Assembly (NCBI RefSeq): GCF_902830275.1
Contig: NZ_CADESW010000013.1
Coordinates: forward strand, 62,001 to 126,000
Direction of reading: 5' to 3'
DNA length: 64,000 bases
DNA from: Burkholderia stagnalis
GTDB taxonomy: Bacteria > Pseudomonadota > Gammaproteobacteria > Burkholderiales > Burkholderiaceae
Part shown: in pieces, positions 8,520-18,113 of the stretch
How positions within the stretch are numbered: the stretch's first letter is position 1
Layout of the letters: each line of letters starts with the position of its first letter
The notes under the pieces: model-generated
What the model was told of the DNA's origin: nothing
What the model saw: the letters and a program-made list of their open reading frames with translations, nothing else
The model's database searches: none
Made by a program: the position numbers and the translations under genes

Positions 8520-9683
8520 ATGGAACCATCGACGGATGACGCCGCTTGCGCGGCACCTGCGCTACCGGTCGTCCTTCTGCATCGCAAGGAAGGCAACGCG
8601 CCGGAACAGGGGCACGAAGCCGACACGCTTCGGGAACTGGCGCGCCAGATCGCGGAACTCAAGGGCACGCAGTTTGCGGGGAAGTTCGATGCACGATGTG
8701 CGTATCCGGCCCATCGTTACCTGGTTCCCGACGACACGCTGACCCTCGCCGAAGCGCGCAAGCTCGGCGTGCGCTCCGTGCGCGACCTGTATGGCGGCGT
8801 CGTGCCGTTTCCGTTCGTCGCGACGAAGCTGATCGCGCACGGCCTGCCCGACCGCGCAACGGTTGCGCCGCCTGGCTGGTCGCACGCGTTCAGCGCGCAT
8901 ACGGCATCGCTCGTGTTGCCGGGCTACTCGGCGTTCTCCCGAGAGGACGCCTGCAATGCCGCGCACGCGCTGTTTGAAGGCGGCCGCGTGCGCATCAAGC
9001 GGCCCTATGGCATCGGCGGCGCCGGACAGACACTGGTTGCGGACATGACGGAGCTGAACGCGGAACTCGATGCGATCGGCGACGCGGCCCTGCAGGCGGA
9101 GGGCGTCGTCATCGAGCGGCATCTGGACGACATCGACACGTACAGCGTCGGGCAGGTGGTGCTCGACGACCTGGTCGCGAGCTATTACGGCATCCAGCAC
9201 CTGACCGTCAACAATCACGGCCATCACGTCTACGGCGGCTCGGATCTGGTCGTGGCGCGGGGCGGCTTCGATGCGCTCGAGCAACTCGATCTCCCGCAGG
9301 ACATACGCGAGGCCGTGGCGAAGGCGCGTGCGTTCGACGCGGCCGTGCATACCGACTATGCCGGCTTCTTCGCATCGAGACGCAACTACGACGTGGCGCG
9401 CGGCCGTGACGATGCGGGGCTGCCGTATTGCGGCGTGCTCGAGCAATCGTGGCGCGTCGGCGGCGCGACGGGGGCCGAGATCGGCGCGCTGCGCGCATTC
9501 CGGCAAGACCCCGACACGTATCTGGTCAGCGCATCGACGCGCGAGATCTACGGCGACGATGCGCAGGCGCCCGCCGGGGCGTGCGTGATCTATCGCGGCG
9601 TCGACGCGCAGGCCGGCCCGCTCACGAAGTATTACGCGCTGGAGGAACGACGGCGCCAGGGAGCTTCGGTCGATGAAGGCTGA
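8520..9683 (+). CDS. DUF3182 family protein, possible ATP-grasp-like enzyme
   Basis: The 387-residue protein begins MEPSTDDAACAAP behind a GGAGGGCGCAGC ribosome site. An upstream in-frame ATG at 8409 has no such site. Recognisable stretches are FPFVATKLIAHGLPD, RVRIKRPYGIGGAGQT, GVVIERHLDDIDTYSVGQV and LEQSWRVGGATGAEIGAL. The order (Lys/Gly-rich loop, then ERHL, then a late Arg/Asn/Glu-rich segment) is like an ATP-grasp ligase. I recognise it as the DUF3182 family of beta- and gammaproteobacteria, which has no established function to my knowledge. It overlaps the following hydrolase gene by 11 bp, so the two probably act together. Any ligase activity is inference. Confidence 0.8.
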   Translation: MEPSTDDAACAAPALPVVLLHRKEGNAPEQGHEADTLRELARQIAELKGTQFAGKFDARCAYPAHRYLVPDDTLTLAEARKLGVRSVRDLYGGVVPFPFVATKLIAHGLPDRATVAPPGWSHAFSAHTASLVLPGYSAFSREDACNAAHALFEGGRVRIKRPYGIGGAGQTLVADMTELNAELDAIGDAALQAEGVVIERHLDDIDTYSVGQVVLDDLVASYYGIQHLTVNNHGHHVYGGSDLVVARGGFDALEQLDLPQDIREAVAKARAFDAAVHTDYAGFFASRRNYDVARGRDDAGLPYCGVLEQSWRVGGATGAEIGALRAFRQDPDTYLVSASTREIYGDDAQAPAGACVIYRGVDAQAGPLTKYYALEERRRQGASVDEG

Positions 9684-10449
9684 TCATTACCCGCTGCAGA
9701 TCAAGGTCGAGCACGGCTATCTCGACGGCACGATGCTCGTGCCGAAAACGACCGCGCCCGGCGTGCTGTTCGTGCACGGCTGGGGCGGCAACCAGGAGCA
9801 GTACATGGAGCGCGCGCGGCAGGCGACGGCGATGGGCTGCATCTGCCTGACGTTCGACCTGTCGGGCCATGCGCGCACGCACGGCGAGCAGCAGTCGGTC
9901 ACGCGCGAGACGAATCTCGCCGACCTGATCGCGGCCTACGACGTGCTGGCCGCGCATCCGCTGGTCGATCGCGATTCGATCGCGGTGATCGGCAGCAGCT
10001 ATGGCGGCTATCTCGCGACGATCCTGACCGAGCTGCGCCCGGTGCGATGGCTCGGCCTGCGCGTGCCCGCGCTGTATCTCGACGACGGCTGGACGACGCC
10101 GAAATACGCGCTGCACGTCGAGCACGATCTGGTTGCATATCGCAAGCGCATCGTGCCGGCGACGGAAAACCGCGCATTGCGCGCGGCGGCCGGCTTCGGC
10201 GGCGATGTGCTGCTGGTCGAATCGGAACACGATCAGATCGTTCCGCATACGGTCATCGCCAGTTATCTGCAATCCTTCCTGCATGCCCATTCGTTGACGT
10301 ATCGCGTGATCGAGGGCGCGGATCACGCGCTCTCCGACGCCGGCAGCCAGCGGGCCTACACGGCGCTGGTCGTGAACTGGCTCGACGAGATGGTCGCGGG
10401 CCACCGCGCCGGCAGCATCGGCACGGCGGCGCCGGATCGCCCGAGCTGA
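9673..10449 (+). CDS. Alpha/beta hydrolase (dienelactone hydrolase/peptidase-like)
   Basis: The 258-residue enzyme shows the alpha/beta-hydrolase pattern: oxyanion-region FVHGWGGNQE, nucleophile elbow GSSYGG around residue 118, acidic residue in VESEHDQIVP, and catalytic histidine in GADHALS. There is no signal peptide, so it is cytosolic. The start overlaps the DUF3182 gene by 11 bp, which implies translational coupling and a shared pathway. The substrate is unknown. Small S9-like esterases and acyl-peptidases share this layout. Confidence 0.85.
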   Translation: MKADHYPLQIKVEHGYLDGTMLVPKTTAPGVLFVHGWGGNQEQYMERARQATAMGCICLTFDLSGHARTHGEQQSVTRETNLADLIAAYDVLAAHPLVDRDSIAVIGSSYGGYLATILTELRPVRWLGLRVPALYLDDGWTTPKYALHVEHDLVAYRKRIVPATENRALRAAAGFGGDVLLVESEHDQIVPHTVIASYLQSFLHAHSLTYRVIEGADHALSDAGSQRAYTALVVNWLDEMVAGHRAGSIGTAAPDRPS

Positions 10450-10545
10450 AGCGCGGGTCGATGGGCGCCGCGCTGGCCGGATCGGCGGTGCGGAGCGCGC
10501 GCGAATCGCGCAGCCAAGGGCGGCAAGCGCCGCAACCCCGCGGCA

Positions 10546-13017
10546 TTACCGCCCTGGCGTGGAAGTTCCGCCCGCGCGCGTGGCCGGCTCGGGTTCGGCC
10601 GCCGCCTGCGCGCGAGCCTGTGAGGCAGGCGGCGCACTCATGTACGCCGGCGCAGGCTTTTTCTCCTTGCGCATGCCCGGCGGCGGCGCGCTCGGGCGCC
10701 GCTCCATGTCGACCAGCATCTGGTGGCACGGCAACGGCTGATTGCGGCCCGGCTGGATCAGCGCGAGCAGGCTTGCGACCGGATTGAGCAGGCCCAGCGC
10801 CACCGCCGCGCCGCCGCGCGCGATCAGCGCGCCCGGCTTCACGCCTACGTGCGGCTGCTTGAAGGTGCCGGTGACGTACAGCGGCGAGCGCAGCGATACG
10901 ATCCGGAACCCCTTGGTATGCGGTCGAATCGTCAGGTTCATGGTTTCGTCGCGCAGGTTCACGGTGCCGTTCATGCCGATCACCGCGTCCTCGGTGTCGA
11001 GCGCGAATACGCGCGAGTCGAGCACACCGTTGGTGGCCACGAAATCGGCCGCCGCGCAGTTGATCTTCACGTCGCGATCGCCGAACAGCTTCTCGTACAC
11101 CACGTTCGCCACGTTCAACCCCGCTGCTTCCATCAGCAACAGGCTCACCGTGCCGTCGGTGACCAGCGTCTTCACTTCTCCGTTGGACGTGGCGGCGAGC
11201 GCCGCCGGCGAATTGCCGGTGGCCGACAGCGCGGCATCGCCGTTGACTTCGCCGAGCGCCGTCTGCATGACCTTGAAGGTCGGGAACAGCTGCTTCAGCT
11301 TCAGGTGCCGCGCCTGCAGCGTGAAGCGCCCCTGGAGCGGCGTGCCCCGGCCGTCCAGGTAGACGTTCGACGCCAGCGTGCCGCCCGCGACGCCGAAGTT
11401 CAGCGGGTTCAGCGTCAGCACGCCGTCCTGCATCACGACGTGGGTCGTCAGGCCGGTGATCGGCAGGCTCGGCGACTTGATGATGCGCTGCCCGGTGAAC
11501 CGGACGTCGGCGTCCATCTTCTTCCAGCGCTCCGTGCGGAACGTCTCGACCGGCAGCGATTTGTTCGCGGGCTGTGCGGCGGGCGCGCCCCGTCGCGCCT
11601 TGCTCGCATTCGTGTCGGCGCCGATCAGCGGCGCGAGGTCGGCGAACCGCAGCACCTTCGACACCAGCGTGCCCGACAGGAGCGGCCTCGGTTCGCGCGA
11701 TACGTATACCAGCGTGCCGGTGAGGTCGCTGCCGCCGACGCGCCCCGTGAAGTCCTCGTACTTGAAGACGTTGCCCGACGCGCGGAATTGCCCGATCAGG
11801 TGGCCGTCGGTCGCATAGGGCGGAGTCTCGGGCAGCGTGATGCCGGTGACGTCGTACAGGTGCGCCATGCTGGTGCCCGCGAGCCACAGGCGCAGGTCGA
11901 CCGCCGCCAGGTGCGCCGGATCGGTCACCGTGCCGACGAGCGCGAGCGTCGTATCGCCGAAGTGCAAACTGGCCTGGACCGGAAACGGGCGCTGCGCGCC
12001 GCCGCCTTGCAGCCCCAGCACGTTGCCGATCTTGCCGCTGCCGGCGACGTGCCCTTTCTTGTAGGTTCCGTCGACGGTCCACCCGATCGTGTAGTCGGCC
12101 GCGCCGGCGGATGCCGCGGGCGCGGCGCCTGCCGATGCACCGGATGCCGCGGCGGCCTTCGCGCCCGACGCCGCCGTCGCGGACGCGCCCGATGCGGCCG
12201 ATGCCGCCGGCGCGATTCTGGTCGTGGAAATTGCCGCCGACGCCTGCGACGCCGCGGCCAGCGCCTGCGACGCCGCCGCCGATGCGCGGGAGGCCGCTTC
12301 GACACCCGACGCGGGTGCCGGGGCTGGCGCCGCACCGCGCTGCGCCTGCGCCGCGAGCTTCTTCTGGCCGGCCTGGCCGACGGCCTGCGCCGATTCGCTG
12401 CGCGCCAGCGCCGCCTGCTGCTTCATCGCCTCGCCGAACGCAATCGGCTTGCCGAGCGTGTCGATCACGCCGCTCAGGTCGAATTGCTTCTGCTGGTCGT
12501 AGTAGCGGAGCTTGCCGGTGGTGAACGCGACATCGTGCAGGTCGAGCGTCCACTTGCCCGGACGATCGGGCTTCCTGAGGTGGAACGTCCAGTTGTCGCG
12601 CCCGTCCGCGAGGCGTTCGAGGTCGACGGACGGATTGACGAGGTCGATGGCCGGAATCACGATGCGGCGCGCGATCAGCGGCAGCGCCTCGACTTCGAAG
12701 CTGATCGCGTCGAGCGTGGCGAAATGCTGCGTACGCGCCCAGTCCGTGTTGGCGATCGTGACGTTGCGGGCGCTGAAGCGCGGCCACGGCACCCACGCGC
12801 GCCAGCCTTGCTCGCTCGCGGGCCGGCGCCACTCGACGCGCAGCTCGCCGTTGATGGCGAACGGCCGTCCGATCGCGTCCGATACCTTGTCGTCGACCCA
12901 GGGGCGCGCACGGTTCCAGTCGAACGTCACGACGAACACGAACAGCGCGGCAATCGTCAGGGCAACGACAACGGCGAGCCACGCGGCCACCTTGCCGACG
13001 GTGTGGCCGTTGCGCAT
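10546..13017 (-). CDS. AsmA family inner-membrane/periplasmic protein
   Basis: The 823-residue protein has one N-terminal transmembrane helix (VAAWLAVVVALTIAALFVFV) followed by the AsmA N-terminal signature (FDWNRARPW..., GRPFAINGELRV). Its later repeats include PLSGTLVSKVLRFADLAP and the conserved C-terminal AsmA block (AAGLNVANVVYEKLFGD). AsmA-like proteins are large bridge-like periplasmic proteins linked to outer-membrane lipid homeostasis. A low-complexity Ala/Ser stretch at about residues 230-310 (genomic about 12,090-12,330) interrupts the conserved sequence and looks like a family-atypical insertion. The gene is convergent with the hydrolase gene and monocistronic. Confidence 0.88.
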   Translation of the reverse strand: MRNGHTVGKVAAWLAVVVALTIAALFVFVVTFDWNRARPWVDDKVSDAIGRPFAINGELRVEWRRPASEQGWRAWVPWPRFSARNVTIANTDWARTQHFATLDAISFEVEALPLIARRIVIPAIDLVNPSVDLERLADGRDNWTFHLRKPDRPGKWTLDLHDVAFTTGKLRYYDQQKQFDLSGVIDTLGKPIAFGEAMKQQAALARSESAQAVGQAGQKKLAAQAQRGAAPAPAPASGVEAASRASAAASQALAAASQASAAISTTRIAPAASAASGASATAASGAKAAAASGASAGAAPAASAGAADYTIGWTVDGTYKKGHVAGSGKIGNVLGLQGGGAQRPFPVQASLHFGDTTLALVGTVTDPAHLAAVDLRLWLAGTSMAHLYDVTGITLPETPPYATDGHLIGQFRASGNVFKYEDFTGRVGGSDLTGTLVYVSREPRPLLSGTLVSKVLRFADLAPLIGADTNASKARRGAPAAQPANKSLPVETFRTERWKKMDADVRFTGQRIIKSPSLPITGLTTHVVMQDGVLTLNPLNFGVAGGTLASNVYLDGRGTPLQGRFTLQARHLKLKQLFPTFKVMQTALGEVNGDAALSATGNSPAALAATSNGEVKTLVTDGTVSLLLMEAAGLNVANVVYEKLFGDRDVKINCAAADFVATNGVLDSRVFALDTEDAVIGMNGTVNLRDETMNLTIRPHTKGFRIVSLRSPLYVTGTFKQPHVGVKPGALIARGGAAVALGLLNPVASLLALIQPGRNQPLPCHQMLVDMERRPSAPPPGMRKEKKPAPAYMSAPPASQARAQAAAEPEPATRAGGTSTPGR

Positions 13018-13392
13018 CTCTCACTCCCGGTTGGGCATCATGGCAATCCCGCCGCAAGCCACGTTCCCGATGGCGCGCTTCGACCGGCCAGCCGGTCGGG
13101 TTTCAGGGTTGCAACCGATCAGGCGCGCCGGGAAACCCGCGGGCGCGGCCGAATCGCGCCAGGCAAGACCTTCCGTGACGGCCGCACGCTTCGCGCGACG
13201 GCAACAGGCGCGTACATGCGTGCCGGGCAGTGCGAAACGTATCGGTGCCGAAACATTTTTTCAATTGCTCGCGCCGGATTTCCACGTATTTCGGGCTCAC
13301 GTCGCCATGCACATCGAATCGCATGCAATGGCATATCGCTTGCTACTGAGATTGCGCCCGATCGTCATCACCGGAAATACGAGGAATTCGTA
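13018..13392. other. 375-bp divergent intergenic region with an AT-rich element
   Basis: The space separates the divergent AsmA gene and a hypothetical gene. It has no codon-biased frame. The clearest signal is TTTTTTCAATTG at 13256-13267, part of the recurrent AT-rich element described under the stress-gene motifs, lying about 130 bp before the downstream start. GAGGAATTCGTA precedes that start and provides a ribosome site. Confidence 0.5.
13256..13267 (+). promoter_or_regulatory. TTTTTTCAATTG element upstream of the 13,393 gene
   Basis: This AT-rich element lies about 130 bp before the start codon and matches the core of similar elements at 59,613 and 63,480 (T-run, CAAT, then C/G-rich). 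A promoter or operator role is inferred from recurrence only. Confidence 0.4.
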
Positions 13393-13956
13393 ATGAGCAT
13401 CGTTGCGACTTACACATTCGCGTTGCAGCACGGCGGCCACGCCACGTTCTATATCGCTCGGAACGGCTGTCCGTCCGGCGCGGCGCTGTATTTTCTCGCC
13501 GCGCATCTCGCCGATGGCGACGGATCGCTCGCCGACCGGTTTCATCGAGCGAACAAGGCTGCCGAGCTGACGTCGGCCGACGGGCATGACGACCTGTCCT
13601 ATCGCTATGCGGTCGATCTCGACGGGCATCTGCACGCGTTTCGGCACGACGGGGAATTGCTCGAGTGGGACCAGTTCTTCTCCGGACACTACGCGGAATT
13701 CATCAATGGACACGCGCCGCTCAAGGTGCTCGGCGACGGCGTGCTGAAGCACGTGAAGACGCCCGGCACCGGAGGCAGTTACGAATGGGTCACGCGCGGG
13801 CAGCTCGTCAGGCGGCATGCCGCCGCGATGGAAACGCTTTCGTTGCAATGTGAACGATTTCCGGAACGGGCGGACGTCATTGCAGGCTATCGAGGCGACG
13901 TCGATGCACTCGCGCTGTCTCTCCAGCGATACAACGAAGGTGAGGATGTCGAATGA
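13393..13956 (+). CDS. Conserved hypothetical protein, 187 residues
   Basis: I do not recognise the family. The protein is soluble, without signal peptide or membrane segment, and rich in His, Asp and aromatic residues (HGGHATFYIARNGCPSGAALYF near the start, HDDLSYRYAVDLDGHLHAFR in the middle, RYNEGEDVE at the end). The ATG at 13,393 follows GAGGAATTCGTA. Codon use fits the neighbours, which supports a real gene. It may be a phage- or plasmid-related accessory protein, since no neighbour suggests a pathway. Confidence 0.6.
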   Translation: MSIVATYTFALQHGGHATFYIARNGCPSGAALYFLAAHLADGDGSLADRFHRANKAAELTSADGHDDLSYRYAVDLDGHLHAFRHDGELLEWDQFFSGHYAEFINGHAPLKVLGDGVLKHVKTPGTGGSYEWVTRGQLVRRHAAAMETLSLQCERFPERADVIAGYRGDVDALALSLQRYNEGEDVE

Positions 13957-14238
13957 GCGGGGCCGATGGCTTCGGTCAAATAGCGCGCTACATGATCTGA
14001 CAGCTTCAAATACGAACGACTCTGTGCTTATATGGATTTCTGAAGGCTATATGCTCAGATCATTTCGCATGCCTGCATGATCGAAATCAATGAGAACGTT
14101 TACGCGTCAGGGCATCCCCCTACGCGGCGGCGCACCGGAAATGCGTGTGGCAAGGCATCATTGGGCAGTACGCGAAACGCTGGGCGACATGCGATTGCGC
14201 ATGTACACACAATCCGATTTCTCCGATACGAGCAACCC

Positions 14239-14445
14239 ATGCAGACCATGCTGAGTCCGCACGAAATGACGACCTTGATGATCGCGTGGGACGCCCCCGA
14301 TCAGATCGAACTCGAGCGTGACGAACTCGTCACGCTCATCGAGCATCGCCTGATCGCCGTCGATGAACCCGCATCGGGCCGCCGGCGCGTCCAGGTGACG
14401 GCGGAGGGCCGCGCCGTCCTGAAAGCGGTGTCGCGAATTCGTTGA
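14239..14445 (+). CDS. Small MLSPHE-type protein, winged-helix-like
   Basis: The 68-residue protein contains MLSPHEMTTLMIAWDAPDQI, then LIEHRLI and TAEGRAVL. It is clearly paralogous to the protein encoded at 42,041-42,289, which aligns across its length. The shape (helix, helix, then a basic turn and a T-x-EGR motif) resembles the small winged helix of MarR-like proteins, with the final part similar to the 'LT-x-G' wing entry. A DNA-binding role is inference. The start could instead be the ATG at 14,248, which corresponds to the start of the paralogue. No strong ribosome site is seen for either. Confidence 0.6.
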   Translation: MQTMLSPHEMTTLMIAWDAPDQIELERDELVTLIEHRLIAVDEPASGRRRVQVTAEGRAVLKAVSRIR

Positions 14446-14463
14446 GTGATGTCGGAGGCTGCC

Positions 14464-14646
14464 ATGAGCGAAGCATGGATCGGGTTCGGGGTCGTCGCAT
14501 GCGTGCTGGCGTGTGCGGTGATTGCCGCGACGAGCCGTTATCGCCGCGCGCATCGTCGCGCGGAATTGCTGAGGAACCTGGATCACCACGAATGGTGGTA
14601 CTGGACTCACGCGTCCGCTGCGGGTTCGCGATCCGTGAAAAGGTGA
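14464..14646 (+). CDS. Small single-pass membrane protein
   Basis: A 60-residue protein begins MSEAWIGFGVVACVLACAVI, a single transmembrane helix, and continues with a basic, His/Trp-rich tail (HHEWWYWTH). GGAGG lies 5 bp before the chosen ATG at 14,464. It follows the MLSPHE protein by 18 bp in the same orientation. The family is not recognised. Confidence 0.55.
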   Translation: MSEAWIGFGVVACVLACAVIAATSRYRRAHRRAELLRNLDHHEWWYWTHASAAGSRSVKR

Positions 14647-14666
14647 GCGGGAACAATTCGCATGCC

Positions 14667-16250
14667 CTAGGCTTCCGGCAGCAGGTCGCGCGCAACCCGC
14701 TGCAATAGCGCGTCGAGCGTGGCCATCTCCACCGGTTTGACGAGGTGATCGTCGAATCCGGCACGCGCGGTGCGCAGGCGGTCGGACAACTGCGCGAGAC
14801 CGGACACCGCGACGAACCGCGTTCGCCTGAGCGCATCGATCGATCGCAGCGCGCGCAGCAGCGCGAATCCGTCGACATCGGGCATCGACAGGTCGAGCAG
14901 CATCAGATGCGGAACGTGTTCCTGCGCGAGCGCCAGCGCGTGTCGCGCGTCGTATGCCGCATGGGGCGCATGCCCCTTCACGCGCAGCAGGATTTCGAGC
15001 GTATCGGCCGCGTCGCGGTTGTCGTCGACGACGATGATCCGCAACGGCGAGGCCGGCTGGGCCGCGCCGGCGCGCGGCGACGCGATCGACTCCGGGCTTG
15101 CGCGGCGGATCGGCAGGCGCACCACGAAGGTCGCGCCGCGCCCGAGGCCGTCGCTGTGCGCGGTGATCGTGCCGCCGTGCAGCTCGACGAACGACCGGCA
15201 GATCGCGAGGCCGAGGCCGAAGCCGCCGACCGTGTGCGGGCTGGCCTGGCCTTCCTGAACGAACAGGTCGAAGATCGATTCCAGTGCGTGCGGGGCGATG
15301 CCGATGCCGCGGTCGCTCACGCGGATCACGACGGCCCGGCCGTCGAGGCGGGCGTCGACGTCGATCCGGCCGCCGGTCGGCGAGAACTTCGACGCGTTGT
15401 CGAGCAGGTTGTGCAGCACCTGGATCAGCCTGATCTCGTCCCCCTGCAGCACGGCGGATTCGGTCGGCAGGTCGATGTGAATGCTCTGCGCGCGCGCGGC
15501 AAGCAGCGGCTCGATGCCCTCCGCGGCGCGACAGACGATGTCGCGCACGGCGACGGGACGGCTGTCCAGCTCGATCTTGCCGGCCGTGATCCGCCCGATG
15601 TCGAGCAGATCGTCGACCAGCCGCGTGAGCTGCGCGAGCTGACGGTCCGCGGCGTCGCGGCACGCTTCGAACGCGGCATCGACCGTGGGCAGGCTTTGCA
15701 ATACGCCGATCGAATTGCGCAGCGGCGCAAGCTGGTTGCGCAGCTCGTGCGCCAGCATCGCGATGAAGACGCTGAGCCGGCGGGTCGATGCCTCGAGCTC
15801 CTCGAGCCGCCGGCGCTCGGTCATGTCGCGCGTGATCTTGATGAAGCCGCGCAGGTTTTGCGCGTCGTCGTACACGGCGCTGATCGTCACGCTCGCGCAG
15901 AACAGCGAGCCGTCCTTGCGCACCCGCCAGCCCTCGTCCTCGAAGCGGCCGCGCGCGGCCGCCTCGGCGAGCGCCCGGGCGGGGCGGCCGGCCGCGATCG
16001 CGTCGGGCGGATAGAAGCACGAGAAGTGACGGCCGATGATCTCGTCCGCGCGATAGCCCTTGATGCGTTGCGCGCCCGCATTCCACGTCACGACGCGGCC
16101 TTCGCGGTCGAGCATGAACACTGCATAGTCGGTGATCGACTCGACGACGGTGCGAAAGCGGAATTCCGCGTATTGGTGCGTCAGCGTCCGGACATCGGGT
16201 GTCTGGAGCGGATCGCGTTCGGGCGGCGAATCGGAGCCTGGTATGTTCAT
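14667..16250 (-). CDS. PAS histidine kinase fused to a receiver domain
   Basis: The 527-residue soluble hybrid kinase has a PAS/PAC domain (about 25-150: VVESITDYAVFMLDREGRVV, then FIKITRDMTERR) and HisKA with His168 in MLAHELRNQLAPLRN. HATPase_c has HNLLDNASKFSP, DRGIGIAP and GFGLGLAI motifs. A C-terminal receiver has LLDLSMPDVDGF and a VKPVE lysine. No membrane segment or signal peptide is visible, so it probably senses a cytosolic redox or small-molecule cue through PAS. Similar PAS hybrid kinases often act alone in beta-proteobacteria. The start at 16,250 is the first ATG consistent with the family. The frame remains open upstream, so the start is not certain. Confidence 0.88.
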   Translation of the reverse strand: MNIPGSDSPPERDPLQTPDVRTLTHQYAEFRFRTVVESITDYAVFMLDREGRVVTWNAGAQRIKGYRADEIIGRHFSCFYPPDAIAAGRPARALAEAAARGRFEDEGWRVRKDGSLFCASVTISAVYDDAQNLRGFIKITRDMTERRRLEELEASTRRLSVFIAMLAHELRNQLAPLRNSIGVLQSLPTVDAAFEACRDAADRQLAQLTRLVDDLLDIGRITAGKIELDSRPVAVRDIVCRAAEGIEPLLAARAQSIHIDLPTESAVLQGDEIRLIQVLHNLLDNASKFSPTGGRIDVDARLDGRAVVIRVSDRGIGIAPHALESIFDLFVQEGQASPHTVGGFGLGLAICRSFVELHGGTITAHSDGLGRGATFVVRLPIRRASPESIASPRAGAAQPASPLRIIVVDDNRDAADTLEILLRVKGHAPHAAYDARHALALAQEHVPHLMLLDLSMPDVDGFALLRALRSIDALRRTRFVAVSGLAQLSDRLRTARAGFDDHLVKPVEMATLDALLQRVARDLLPEA

Positions 16251-16537
16251 CGCGCGGCGCTGTAGTTGGAGAAGTGAGGGCGTGCGCCGGCTCGGCCGGG
16301 ATGTCTCGATGCGGCGAACGGGCTGTCTGCCACGTGCGGATGGCCCCGAATTCGGCAGGGGCCCCGAGCCGTTCGGGCCGCATGGACAATTCACGCCGTC
16401 GCAATTGCCGTTCCTCCTGCCGCCGAGGCCCCCTTCGACGCGGCACGCCGCTTGCACGACACGGGTTTCCCGGCGCGGCGACGCACCGCCCGACGCGACG
16501 TGCGCCGCCGCGCGGCCCTGGCAGCGAGGTGAACGAC

Positions 16538-16894
16538 ATGAGCACACTGGATCCGGACAACGAGCCCTACGGCCCCGACGATGAAAACGCGCGCCGCGGC
16601 CGCGACGGCCGTGCGCTCGGGCCGGGCGACTCGTCCGACAGCGGCAGCGACGCGGCCGGCGCGAAGCGCCACCCGTTCGACATCGATTCGCCGCTCGACG
16701 AGCACGCGCCCGAACCGGACGACGCGGAACTTGAAAGCGATACCGATCGCACGGGCACGGGCGAGCGCGCGTCGGCGGAGGGCGGCGAGCGCGATGCCGC
16801 CGACATCGAACCCGACCGCATCGAACGGCTGAGCGACGCCGGCCAAAGCGACGAAAGCGACGAAAGCGACGAAATCCCGCCCGACGACGCGTAA
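16538..16894 (+). CDS. Acidic, intrinsically disordered hypothetical protein
   Basis: This is a 118-residue protein almost entirely made of Asp, Glu, Ser, Gly, Arg and Pro (for example DESDESDEIPPDDA at the C-terminus), with no hydrophobic core. CAGCGAGGTGAACGAC precedes the ATG. Its role is unknown. It stands just before the BON-protein gene in the same orientation, separated by the palindrome-containing spacer. Confidence 0.6.
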   Translation: MSTLDPDNEPYGPDDENARRGRDGRALGPGDSSDSGSDAAGAKRHPFDIDSPLDEHAPEPDDAELESDTDRTGTGERASAEGGERDAADIEPDRIERLSDAGQSDESDESDEIPPDDA

Positions 16895-16900
16895 TACGCG

Positions 16901-16919
16901 CAAAAACTTCAACGCGTTG
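16901..16919 (+). promoter_or_regulatory. AT-run and CAACGCGTTG palindrome upstream of a BON gene
   Basis: An A-rich stretch (CAAAAACTT) leads directly into the perfect palindrome CAACGCGTTG (16,910-16,919), about 147 bp before the BON gene at 17,066. An identical palindrome with an A-run in front lies upstream of the BON gene at 32,771, and a variant CAATCGATTG precedes the BON gene at 63,607. Confidence 0.55.
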
Positions 16920-17065
16920 CAGATTGGTCGTGCACGGCACGCGCGACGCCGTCGCTCGCGAAACCGGGCGAGCGACGGCCCCGGCACGCCGATTGCGGGA
17001 CCGCGACGCGATTTCCGCCGCGCGGAACGACCCGGGGCGGCGGAACCCGATCAAGGAGACGTGCG

Positions 17066-17965
17066 ATGCAAAGACGATATCTCGGGCGGCCGACGCAACG
17101 TCGCGGCCCATCGAACTGGCAGGAGCGCAACGAACGCGCGTTCTGGGGCCGCGGCGAGCGCGACACGCCGAATTACGACGAATCGCTGTTGCCCGACGAC
17201 GAATACGAATCGGCCTACCGGCTCGCGTCGGAGTACACGGGCCCCGAGGACTGGGGCAGCGAATGGGGCGAGTGGGCTGATCGCGCGTCGCAGGACCTCG
17301 GCCGGCGCGGCTACGGCGGCGGCCGGCGCGGCGCGTCGTCGCCGGAGTACGGCGGCGAGCGCGGCTATGGCGAGCAGCGCCGCGGCGGCGAGCCCGGCCG
17401 GCGCACGGAGCAGGGCGGCTATCCGGACGAGCGCGCCGAGCTGCACGGGCAGCACCGGACGGGCCGATACGGCGGTTACGGCGGTTACGGCGACGCCAAC
17501 TATGGCGGCAGCCACGCCGGGAGTGCGATGCGCCAGGGCGGCGAACCGCGCGGCCGCGGCGGCGCGCAGGACCGGCCGCGCTTCGGCGAAGCCGACACGC
17601 CGCGCCGGCGGCAGGGGCCGAAGGGCTATACGCGCTCGGACGAGCGCATCCGCGAGGACGTGTGCGAACGGCTGGCGGGCGCACTCGACATCGACGTGAG
17701 CAACGTCAGCGTGCAGGTGAACGAGGGCCGGGTCGAACTGGACGGCACCGTGCCTGCGCGCTGGATGAAGCATTGCGTCGAGGATATCGCCGACGGCTGC
17801 ATGTGCGTGCGCGACGTCGAGAACCGGGTGCGGGTGCAGCGCGACGACGACGAGCATCCGTCGACGGTATTGCGTCCGGACCACCGGACAGTCACCCCGA
17901 CGCAGAATCCGCTGCGGGAGGAGCCGGCCGACACGCCGTCCACCGGCGACGTGCCACGCCGTTGA
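17066..17965 (+). CDS. BON-domain protein with Gly/Arg/Tyr-rich disordered N-terminus
   Basis: In this 299-residue protein the first 190 residues are low-complexity and rich in Gly, Arg, Tyr and Glu (GGYGGYGDANYGG, RGRGGAQDRPRFGE). A BON domain follows at about 195-260, with YTRSDERIREDVCERLAGAL and the typical VNEGRVELDGTVPARWMKH. BON domains (OsmY family) bind phospholipid or peptidoglycan-associated surfaces and are often envelope stress proteins. This protein lacks a signal peptide, unlike OsmY, so its location is uncertain. Glycine/arginine-rich BON proteins of this layout are common in Burkholderia. ATCAAGGAGACG gives a good ribosome site. Confidence 0.82.
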   Translation: MQRRYLGRPTQRRGPSNWQERNERAFWGRGERDTPNYDESLLPDDEYESAYRLASEYTGPEDWGSEWGEWADRASQDLGRRGYGGGRRGASSPEYGGERGYGEQRRGGEPGRRTEQGGYPDERAELHGQHRTGRYGGYGGYGDANYGGSHAGSAMRQGGEPRGRGGAQDRPRFGEADTPRRRQGPKGYTRSDERIREDVCERLAGALDIDVSNVSVQVNEGRVELDGTVPARWMKHCVEDIADGCMCVRDVENRVRVQRDDDEHPSTVLRPDHRTVTPTQNPLREEPADTPSTGDVPRR

Positions 17966-18113
17966 TCCGCGCACGCTTCTCGCGGGCAGGACCGGCGCCG
18001 CGCATCGCGCGACGCATCGCGACGGCGACGGGCGGCGGCCGCGTGACGACCGGCATGCCGGCCGAGCGCGGCCGCCGCCCGTCGTCCGCCTGGATCCACC
18101 GTGGGAGAACACC